Source: Nitrospirota bacterium (GTDB taxonomy: Bacteria > Nitrospirota > Nitrospiria > Nitrospirales > Nitrospiraceae). Taken from it: a DNA stretch of 35,283 nt. The notes beneath the pieces are model-generated. The model was not told where the DNA came from, searched no databases, and worked only from the letters and a program-made list of their open reading frames with translations. Each line of letters starts with the position of its first letter. The stretch's first letter is position 1. The stretch covers positions 1-35,283 of the forward strand of contig JAGXAR010000037.1 of NCBI GenBank assembly GCA_018971525.1, in the 5' to 3' direction. This document shows, piece after piece, positions 23,986 through 30,416 of the stretch. The position numbers and the translations under genes were made by a program.

Positions 23986-24564
23986 ATGGCTCAGGGTTGG
24001 CCGTGCGTGACAGGGCCAGCGCGAGAGGGAAGGAGGGAGTCGAGGAGCGAGAGCGCGTGCCCCTCCCGATCTCTCGCGCTGCTCTTCAGGCCCATGGTCC
24101 TAGTGGTCGTGCTGTCCGGCTGGGCCTGGGCCCCCGTCCTCATCCAGGCTGCGGAGCTTGAGTATGAGCCCGACGTGATCCTGGTCATCAAGGAGAAGAC
24201 CTTCCACATGGTCAAGGGGAAGGTCTTGGGGGAAGGTTCGCCGCACCTGGCCTTCTCCTTGTCCCCTGGTGAGGATATCACGCTGGAGCTGCGTAACGAG
24301 GATAGGTTGCCCCATGAGTTCGTCTCCCCCTTGTTCACGCTGGTGGAATTCCAGTTCTGGGGCAAAGCGACGCTGGTTTACACCTATACGGCCACTGGGA
24401 TACGGGTCGAGCCAGGGGAGACGGTGGCCCTCCGCTTTGAGCTGCCGAAGGGCTTCTCTGGGAAGCAGTTCAAATTCTGGTGTAACGTCCACGGAAAGCT
24501 CCATGACGACGCCCTCCAAGGGGAAATCTTTGTTGTGAAGTCCAAGCAAGGGACATCCCAGTAA
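23986..24564 (+). CDS. Secreted cupredoxin-like protein 2 (axial Met missing)
   Basis: This 192-residue paralogue of the preceding protein has matched motifs: NEDRLPHEFVSPLF with His110, RVEPGETVALRFELP, and FWCNVHGKLHDD with Cys166 and His169. The axial Met position is Leu172, which in cupredoxins usually raises the reduction potential or changes the site. The start is the ATG at 23986, since GGAGG lies at 23973-23977. This gives a long polar N-region before the hydrophobic core MVLVVVLSGWAWAPVLIQAA (37-56); the ATG at 24094 is the alternative start and gives a typical signal peptide. The gap to protein 3 is 17 bases, so they form one operon. Confidence 0.78.
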   Translation: MAQGWPCVTGPAREGRRESRSESACPSRSLALLFRPMVLVVVLSGWAWAPVLIQAAELEYEPDVILVIKEKTFHMVKGKVLGEGSPHLAFSLSPGEDITLELRNEDRLPHEFVSPLFTLVEFQFWGKATLVYTYTATGIRVEPGETVALRFELPKGFSGKQFKFWCNVHGKLHDDALQGEIFVVKSKQGTSQ

Positions 24565-24581
24565 CTGGGAAGGCGGTTTCT

Positions 24582-25124
24582 ATGAAACCGATGGCCAAGT
24601 TCAAGTTGGCATTCTTGTTCGCCGCGACCGTGGCTGCCGTCGTGTCAGGGACAACCCTCATTTTCCCCGATGGCAAGCTCTGGGCACACGACGCGGGCTC
24701 CAGCATGCACCAAGACGCCCACTCGTCAGCCGTGGCACCGGCGGACGAGGTCGAGATCGTCCTCCGGGAGGGAGGGCAACCCCTCCTCCTCAAGGGGCAA
24801 CAGACGCACGGACATGTCATCGGGCTGGTCGCGGGCCAGCCGACGGTCCTTGCGTTCCGCAACGAAGATACCATTGCCCGTGAGTTCGTGTCTCCCCTCT
24901 TCACCCGGGCTGATATCCATTTCGTGGGCCGGGCGACCGGGATTTTTCGAAAGGATGCAGTCGGGTTTCGCCTCAATCCTGGGTCCGCTCTGACCTTGCA
25001 GTTCGTGGCGCCCTACTCCGGTTTCCCGAAGATGTATGATCTCATCTGGTGTAGGGGTGACCATGACAAGGAGCCCGACACAGAGTTGCAAGAACTGCTG
25101 ATCGTCATAACGGAGGAGCAGTAA
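24582..25124 (+). CDS. Secreted cupredoxin-like protein 3 (degenerate copper site)
   Basis: This 180-residue third paralogue has a signal peptide in the first ~25 residues (FKLAFLFAATVAAVVSG) and a His-rich linker (AHDAGSSMHQDAHSS) that the others lack. The fold motifs remain, NEDTIAREFVSPLF and RLNPGSALTLQF, but the first His ligand is Arg100. The Cys157 region reads WCRGDHDKEPD, so the C-x2-H-x2-M triad is gone (His161 is at C-x3-H). A type 1 site is therefore unlikely; the protein may bind metal through its linker or partner with its paralogues. AAGGCGG-like purines precede the ATG. It is 43 bases before the haem protein. Confidence 0.75.
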   Translation: MKPMAKFKLAFLFAATVAAVVSGTTLIFPDGKLWAHDAGSSMHQDAHSSAVAPADEVEIVLREGGQPLLLKGQQTHGHVIGLVAGQPTVLAFRNEDTIAREFVSPLFTRADIHFVGRATGIFRKDAVGFRLNPGSALTLQFVAPYSGFPKMYDLIWCRGDHDKEPDTELQELLIVITEEQ

Positions 25125-25167
25125 GCCCCGCTTGTCGCAAGTCGACACGGCCTGCACGGAGGTGGCC

Positions 25168-25752
25168 ATGCGCACGATAACGTGTGGAACTCTGACCTTG
25201 CTCGGCCTCTGCGCCCTCACGCTCGGAGCGGTGAGGGGAGAGATGGCGGGTGCTGGAGCGCAGGGGGGGATTCCACCAGAGGTGGTGGCCGGGTATGTCT
25301 ACGCGATCGTTCAGGCGGATCGGACCCTGTATACGACCCACGTGGTGGAGCGCATGGAGGAGCTCGGGAAGGCCTTGGCTACGGAACAGTGGAAGAAGCA
25401 AGAGGCGTTGCCGCTCCCAGCGCAAATGCTGCTCATGGCGGGGGAGGAGATTAAAGGGCAAGGGACTGATTTGCGCATTCGGCTGGCCAGCTTGTGGCCG
25501 ATTAACAAGGCGAATGGCCCCGCGGATGACTTTGAACGGGTCGGATTAGAGAGGGTGGCGAAGGAGCCCAAACGGCCCTATGCAGGCTTCATTACGCAAG
25601 AGGGAAAGCGCGTATTCAAAGCCATCTATGCGGATCGGGCTGTCACGAAAGCCTGTGTCGAGTGTCATAACGGCCATGGCCTCACCGGGAAGCCGGGCTT
25701 GAAGCTCTACGATGTGATGGGGGGGATCGTCATTTCATTCCCGTCCCCCTAA
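25168..25752 (+). CDS. DUF3365 (Tll0287-like) monohaem protein
   Basis: This 194-residue secreted protein has a signal peptide (about 1-24, LTLLGLCALTLGAV) and one c-type haem site CVECH at residues 163-167 near the C-terminus. This layout, a helical domain with late C-x2-C-H followed by a G-x-x-G-I-V-I-S-F end, matches the DUF3365/Tll0287-like family, often a sensor-type or small redox domain. Cys163 and Cys166 would attach haem in the periplasm. GGAGG lies six bases before the ATG at 25168. It is the last gene of the cupredoxin operon, suggesting electron exchange between copper and haem partners. The 3' end runs directly into a decayed cupredoxin. Confidence 0.85.
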   Translation: MRTITCGTLTLLGLCALTLGAVRGEMAGAGAQGGIPPEVVAGYVYAIVQADRTLYTTHVVERMEELGKALATEQWKKQEALPLPAQMLLMAGEEIKGQGTDLRIRLASLWPINKANGPADDFERVGLERVAKEPKRPYAGFITQEGKRVFKAIYADRAVTKACVECHNGHGLTGKPGLKLYDVMGGIVISFPSP

Positions 25753-25984
25753 GCGAGCGTCATGGGTTCGCCTCTCCCATGCTGGCTGGCCATCCATATG
25801 GTTCGTGCCGAAGGCGACGGGGCTGCTTCCTATGGAAAGGGGATGGAGGGCTTCTAAATTATAGACCCTGGAAAGACGCTGGTGATCCGATTTCTCCTGG
25901 AGAGTAAGGGGGCTCACCTTCCATTGCGATCTGAATCCGCAAATGAAAGGTGAACTATTCCTGCGTGAGTTCCCCATTAAGTAA
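25753..25984 (+). pseudogene. Decayed cupredoxin-like gene, 3' part
   Basis: Directly after the DUF3365 stop, one frame gives HGFASPML (25761 onward, compare HEFVSPLF). A second gives IIDPGKTLVIRFLLESKGAH (about 25860-25920), and a third gives FHCDLNPQMKGELFLREF and PIK, then TAA (25982-25984). All three pieces follow the order of the intact cupredoxins. There is no start codon and there are two frame breaks. The C-x2-H-x2-M triad has become C-x2-N-x2-M. Confidence 0.7.
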
Positions 25985-26029
25985 GGAGTGTGACAGATGA
26001 AGGGCGGTGTCCCTCCTTACGGCTCCCCA

Positions 26030-26358
26030 GATGCCGAAGTAATTCGGCTGGAGAGCCGGCGGTCGTCCGCAACCAGGGCTCGATGACCCATGGGATCAGG
26101 TCGCTGATGTTTAAGGAATGAGTTCTCAAGAAGAAACGCGACGGGGTGTAGATCAGAGCCCCGAAGAGCAAAGGATTCAGGGCCTATCATCTTGCGCCGG
26201 GGGAAAGGATGACCTTGACGCTCAAGAAGGAGTTCAGTCCAGATCCGGCGACCGGAATCAGCGAAACGAGCCAGGTCCCCTTCTGGTGTGGTATCCACAC
26301 CCACATGAAGGGAGAATTCCTGGTTATTGAGATGAAGGGCGAAGTGGGTGGCGGCTGA
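26030..26358 (+). pseudogene. Decayed cupredoxin-like gene with two in-frame stops
   Basis: A single frame (26047 to 26358) reads AGEPAVVRNQGSMTHG, then LMFKE, a TGA (26119-26121), then KKKRDGV, a TAG (26149-26151), then APGERMTLTLKKEFSPD and finally FWCGIHTHMKGEFLV, ending EVGGG. The pattern matches the intact cupredoxins, and here the ligands look whole (His in MTHG, C-x2-H-x2-M in CGIHTHM). No start codon or signal peptide is left, so it is a pseudogene, decayed by point mutations rather than frameshifts. Confidence 0.75.
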
Positions 26359-26468
26359 TTCCTCGTCGGATGAAGCGGTGCTGAACGACACGGGTCGTGC
26401 GATCCTGTGAGTCGCACGACCCGTTTTGCTGTCTGAATCGCGAGAATGTTGAATCCGTCAGGAAAGCC

Positions 26469-27056
26469 ATGGCAAAGCATATTGTCATCATCCAAGGCCA
26501 TCCCGATGCAGCCGTGCGGCACTATGGGCATGCGCTGGCTGACGAATATGCCAAAGGCGCGGAAGACGGAGGCCACGAGGTCAAGCGGATTGAGGTCGCC
26601 CGGCTTGATTTTCCACTCCTGCGAACGAAGGACGAGTTCGAAAAGGGCCTCCCGCCGGACTCGATCAAGCAGGCCCAGGAGACGATCGGGTGGGCGGACC
26701 ATCTCGTCATTCTCTATCCCCTCTGGCTCGGGACTATGCCGGCTCTGCTTAAAGCGTTTTTCGAACAGGTCTTCCGTCCCGGCTTTGCGTTCGAGTATGG
26801 CGAATCTGGACGGACGCCGAAGAAACGCCTCACAGGAAAGTCGGCCCGCATCGTCGTGACCATGGGCATGCCGGCGTTCGCCTATCGCTGGTTCTTCCTT
26901 GCCCATGGTCTCAAGAGTCTGGAGCGCAACATCCTGGGTTTTTCAGGCATCGGCCCGATCAAGGCGAGCCTCATCGGTTCGATCGAGGGGATGAATGAGA
27001 GTCAGCGGGCGGCATGGCTGGATGAGATGAGGGGACTGGGGGATTTAGGAAAGTGA
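26469..27056 (+). CDS. NAD(P)H-quinone-reductase-like flavoprotein (Flavodoxin_2)
   Basis: This 195-residue flavodoxin-fold protein of the NQO1/KefF/MdaB type is a cytosolic FMN- or FAD-dependent quinone or nitro reductase. It begins KHIVIIQGHPD, then ADHLVILYPLWLGTMPALLK, and FFEQVFRPGFAFEYG, the family signature. Then come IVVTMGMPAFAYRW and an end region after IGPIKASLIGSI. The substrate is not known. Such enzymes protect against quinone redox cycling. AGGAAA precedes the ATG at 26469, and the reading frame upstream to 26397 is not needed. A hairpin at 27099-27125 probably ends the transcript. Confidence 0.9.
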   Translation: MAKHIVIIQGHPDAAVRHYGHALADEYAKGAEDGGHEVKRIEVARLDFPLLRTKDEFEKGLPPDSIKQAQETIGWADHLVILYPLWLGTMPALLKAFFEQVFRPGFAFEYGESGRTPKKRLTGKSARIVVTMGMPAFAYRWFFLAHGLKSLERNILGFSGIGPIKASLIGSIEGMNESQRAAWLDEMRGLGDLGK

Positions 27057-27098
27057 GGGAGGCTGATCAACGGTACGAAGTTCGGTTGCGCCATAATG

Positions 27099-27125
27099 CG
27101 TTGGTTCGTGATTCCCCGACCAACG
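27099..27125 (+). terminator. Putative terminator hairpin after the flavoprotein gene
   Basis: CGTTGGTTCG pairs with CGACCAACG (one bulged base), with an 8-base loop. TCTTT follows, a weak T-rich tail. Its position, 43 bases after the stop codon, fits a terminator. Confidence 0.45.
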
Positions 27126-27445
27126 TCTTTGTGGTCTGCCGAGTGCCCTTATAAAGCTGCGACGAAGCATCGCGATGCCGTTTCACCCGGCAGCGCGTCA
27201 GCCTCCTAATCGGCAGCGCCCTCTATGGCACGAGCCTCATCGCGTATCCGTTCCATCCGCCACGTGTTGGGGGGAGGAGAGAAGCGAAGCGAGCAAGCTT
27301 GGAGGGAGCATTTTGATTGTGTGCTCGCGCAACTCGCGGCCTCCTGCGCTTGAACGAAGAGCGGTTCCCTTGTAGAGTGAGCAATATGTTTGCACAGGGC
27401 GGGGGCGAACCGACTGCATCCCGCACGGCGTAAGGAGGCACCGCG
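27126..27445. other. 320-base intergenic stretch with a dispersed repeat
   Basis: No gene is supported here. At 27288-27312 lies AGCGAGCAAGCTTGGAGGGA, found again at 33656 and, in altered form, at 33743. The final bases carry TAAGGAGG, the ribosome site of the next gene. Confidence 0.5.
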
Positions 27446-28090
27446 ATGGTTCGAAACAAGTGGCTGCTGTGGGGCCTATTCACCTGGTACCTGCTGTTGT
27501 CTGGCTGGACCGCTTACGGCCCGGTGGATCGAGAGTTCTGGGCCATCGCCAGCATCCTCCCTGCGTGTCTGGTGGTGGGATTGATCGCCATGCACCGGTG
27601 GCTGCCGTTGTCGCCACTCTCCTACGTCTTGATCACCGTCTTTCTGAGCCTTCATACCATCGGGGTCCATTACACCTATGCGCAGGTGCCGATCGGCGCG
27701 TGGATGGATCAGGCATTGCATCTCGGTCGCAATCACTTCGATCGCGTCGTGCACTTTAGTTTTGGCTTCCTCCTGGCCTATCCGATGGAGGAAGCCTTTC
27801 GGCTGCTGGCCCACGCGCGAGGCTGGGTGCTCTACTATCTGCCGGTCATGACCGTCTTGGGGTTGAGCGGCCTCTGGGAAATCATCGAGTTCTGGGTGGC
27901 GGACGCGGTACATCCCGAGCTGGGTATCACCTATCTCGGTTCTCAGGGAGATATCTGGGATGCCCAGAAGGACATAGCCGCAGCGTTCTATGGCGCGCTG
28001 CTGTGTGTGATGCTGCTCATGGTTGCGCGCAGCCTGCACAGGCCTCACACTGCGCTCCAGCCTCAGGACGTCGCCTCCGAATCCGCCTGA
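27446..28090 (+). CDS. DUF2238 family membrane protein, paralogue A
   Basis: This 214-residue protein has about six hydrophobic spans (starting WLLWGLFTWYLLLSGWTAYG). Its conserved His- and acid-rich core, LHTIGVHYTYAQVPIG, RNHFDRVVHFSFGFLLAYPM, EIIEFWV and TYLGSQGDIWDAQKDIAAA, is the pattern of DUF2238 (YjdF-like). The function is unknown. The paired His, Asp and Glu residues in the spans could bind metal or a proton. AAGGAGG lies eight bases before the ATG. The next gene is a close paralogue, so the two form an operon by tandem duplication. Confidence 0.83.
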   Translation: MVRNKWLLWGLFTWYLLLSGWTAYGPVDREFWAIASILPACLVVGLIAMHRWLPLSPLSYVLITVFLSLHTIGVHYTYAQVPIGAWMDQALHLGRNHFDRVVHFSFGFLLAYPMEEAFRLLAHARGWVLYYLPVMTVLGLSGLWEIIEFWVADAVHPELGITYLGSQGDIWDAQKDIAAAFYGALLCVMLLMVARSLHRPHTALQPQDVASESA

Positions 28091-28091
28091 C

Positions 28092-28742
28092 ATGAGAGCG
28101 GGCGCCATGGACAGGAGTGGGGCGCGAGGGGGAAACCGGCTCCTGCTGCCGGGATTGCTGCTGTTCTATGGGCTCTTCTGGACTTGGTTGGCCATCGCGC
28201 CGGTCGACCGTCGCGATTGGCTGCTGGAAAATCTGCTATCCCTGACGCTCGTTGCAGTCCTAGTCCTGACCTACCGGCGGTTCCAGTTTTCCGTGACCTC
28301 CTACTGTCTGATCGGTCTGTTCATGACGCTCCACACCATCGGCGCCCACTATACCTATGCCGAGGTGCCGTTCGGATTTTGGCTCAAAGACCACCTCATC
28401 TTGAGTCGCAACCCCTTCGATCGCATCGCACATTTCGCCTACGGTGCTCTGTTGGTGTATCCTCTTCGTGAACTTCTCGTCCGCCTGGCCGGCGTGCGGG
28501 GATTCTGGGCCTCGTACCTGTCCGTCAGTGCCATCTTGGCCCAGAGCGGCCTCTTTGAAGTGGCGGAAGCGATGGTTGCGAGCATCGTGAGCCCGGAATT
28601 GGGGAGCACCTACCTCGGAACTCAAGGAGACGAGTGGGATGCACAGAAGGACATGGCTGCGGCATTGACCGGCGCGCTGTTCACGATGTCTGTCTCCTTC
28701 GCCTTGTCATGGTTTTCTATCCGAAATCGTAGTGCCATCTAG
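28092..28742 (+). CDS. DUF2238 family membrane protein, paralogue B
   Basis: This 216-residue protein keeps the same core as paralogue A: LHTIGAHYTYAEVPFG, RNPFDRIAHFAYGALLVYPL, a membrane span carrying Glu (LFEVAEAMV), and TYLGTQGDEWDAQKDMAAA. It has about six membrane spans, and its N-terminal segment (LLLPGLLLFYGLFWTWLAIA) is strongly hydrophobic. It begins two bases after the stop of paralogue A. ATG 28107 is an alternative start, and neither has a strong ribosome site, so translation coupling is likely. The acid in the fourth motif differs (EIIEF in A, EVAEA in B). Confidence 0.83.
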   Translation: MRAGAMDRSGARGGNRLLLPGLLLFYGLFWTWLAIAPVDRRDWLLENLLSLTLVAVLVLTYRRFQFSVTSYCLIGLFMTLHTIGAHYTYAEVPFGFWLKDHLILSRNPFDRIAHFAYGALLVYPLRELLVRLAGVRGFWASYLSVSAILAQSGLFEVAEAMVASIVSPELGSTYLGTQGDEWDAQKDMAAALTGALFTMSVSFALSWFSIRNRSAI

Positions 28743-28931
28743 CACGACGGTCATTCCCTTCGCTCGGCAATCCGGTCCTGCTAGTTCTCCGTCTCCGTCA
28801 TCCCCGCTGTCGCATTTCACCACGGTCCTCCATTGGTAACGTGGCAAAAGGCTCCTGGATCGTCTATTCTCTCCTCATAAAATCGCGAGTTTCCCGCGGC
28901 ACATCTCGTGCTGCTTCTTTAGGGGAGTTTT

Positions 28932-30416
28932 ATGACCATAAGGCCAAGAGCTTCCAGCAGAATGCTTAAAAAGTCTCTCTTCTCACCCGCCCAACCCCGG
29001 CGGCTACTTCACCCGCCCGCCCTGAGTCTGCCAAGACTGCCTCTTCGCCCAGGGACGCGCCCTTCACCGAACTTCGTACTCGCCGCGCTCGTGCCATCCG
29101 GGAAGCGTGAAGCCTCGCTCGTGAAGCGCGTCTCGCTGTTTGTGCGTGATCTGCGGGACTTGCGACAAGAGCGAGGCTGGTCGGAAGTCTTATCTGCGCG
29201 AGTCGCGCCTGTCGTGCCCGTCACACCCGTCCCGCATACGATCTACGAACGACGCGGGATCGTTCTCCTCGTCGCCTTGGTGTTCGCTGGATTGGTTGCC
29301 TGCGAGAGAACTCCCGAGCAAGCACCTGAGGCCGGCAAGGCCGTTGTGGCTGAGCGGTCTGGATTCCTGCGCCTCACGCCGGAAGAACTCGCGCGGACGG
29401 CGATCGAGGTTGCGCCGGTTGCCCGAGGGCAGTTGCGTGTATTGCGGGAGTTTCCCGCCACAGTTCAATCCAACGAAAATGAACTTGCCGAGGTGACCAC
29501 GCTCATCAGGGGTCGGGTGGTGAGGGTCCATGTGGATGTCGGTCAAGACGTGAAGAAAGATACCTTGCTGGCGATGCTCCACAGTACGGATCTCGGCGTG
29601 GCGGAGGGGGCCTACCTGAAGGCTGCGGCAAAGTTGCACGAAGCAGATCTGGCATACGAACGGGCGAGGGATCTGTATCAGCACAAGGCCGTGAGCTTGG
29701 CGGAGTTGCAGCGCCGTGAAGCCGAAATGAAAACGGCGCGGGCCGAAGCGCGTGAAACGCAGGGTCGTCTGGAGCTGCTCGGCGTGACCCGGCAGGAGGT
29801 CGAGCGCTTGGATCGAGAACATACGATCAAAGCGGACGTCCCCTTGCGCGCGCCCTTCGACGGACGGGTCATTATGCGCAATATCACCCGGGGCGAGGTC
29901 GTCGAAACGCAGCAGAAATTATTTACCGTCGCGGATCTCTCCGACGTATGGGTGGTGGGCAACGTGCCGGAGAAGGACGTGCAGTATATTCGCAAGGAGC
30001 AAAGGGTGGATGTCATCGTGTCGGCCTATCCCCATGCCATTGTTCCGGGAACGATCACCTACATCGGAGATGTGCTCGATCCCGTCACCCGCACGATGCG
30101 CCTGCGGGTGACGGTGCCCAATCCCGATCGGCTGCTGAAGCCGGAAATGTTCGCCACGGTCCGTGTCTACTCGGCGCCGACTCCGGATGCCCTGACCGTG
30201 CCGATCGCGGCAGTCCAAAACGGGCCGGCGGGCAAGATGGTGTTTGTCCAGCGTGGGGCGAACGAATTTGAAGTGCGGATGGTCAAGTTGGGGGATGAGC
30301 AGGGAGAGGTGGTGACGGTGCTGGAGGGGGTGAGCGCCGGTGAGCAGGTCGTGACCAAGGGATCGTTCGTCCTCAAATCTGAAATGGAACGCCATAAGAT
30401 CGAGCCGGCTCTATGA
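28932..30416 (+). CDS. RND efflux periplasmic adaptor (CzcB/CusB-like) with odd N-terminus
   Basis: The conserved adaptor body (about 140-494) has the lipoyl-like half domains RVVRVHVDVGQDVKKDTLL and APFDGRVIMRNITRGEVVE, a helical hairpin between them (YLKAAAKLHEADLAYERARD), then a membrane-proximal barrel (ITYIGDVLDPVTRTMRLRVT). A lipobox with Cys124 (FAGLVAC) marks lipid anchoring in the periplasm. It links the RND pump encoded next to an outer-membrane channel. With the ATG at 28932 (AGGGGAG, spacing 4) residues 1-94 form a basic, Pro-rich leader with no family match that looks repeat-derived. An in-frame GTG at 29214 gives a normal-length lipoprotein of 400 residues. The stop overlaps the pump start (ATGA). 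Confidence 0.87.
   Translation: MTIRPRASSRMLKKSLFSPAQPRRLLHPPALSLPRLPLRPGTRPSPNFVLAALVPSGKREASLVKRVSLFVRDLRDLRQERGWSEVLSARVAPVVPVTPVPHTIYERRGIVLLVALVFAGLVACERTPEQAPEAGKAVVAERSGFLRLTPEELARTAIEVAPVARGQLRVLREFPATVQSNENELAEVTTLIRGRVVRVHVDVGQDVKKDTLLAMLHSTDLGVAEGAYLKAAAKLHEADLAYERARDLYQHKAVSLAELQRREAEMKTARAEARETQGRLELLGVTRQEVERLDREHTIKADVPLRAPFDGRVIMRNITRGEVVETQQKLFTVADLSDVWVVGNVPEKDVQYIRKEQRVDVIVSAYPHAIVPGTITYIGDVLDPVTRTMRLRVTVPNPDRLLKPEMFATVRVYSAPTPDALTVPIAAVQNGPAGKMVFVQRGANEFEVRMVKLGDEQGEVVTVLEGVSAGEQVVTKGSFVLKSEMERHKIEPAL
28955..29240. repeat. Degenerate repeat-derived stretch in the adaptor 5' end
   Basis: The start GCAGAATGCTTAAAAAGTC resembles the MITE end GCAGGATGCTGAAAAAGTC. The following ~250 bases have internal near-repeats (AAGCGTGAAGCCTCGCTCGT, GTGAAGCGCGTCTCG) and encode a low-complexity leader. 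I infer a decayed element inserted ahead of the lipoprotein signal. Confidence 0.5.
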
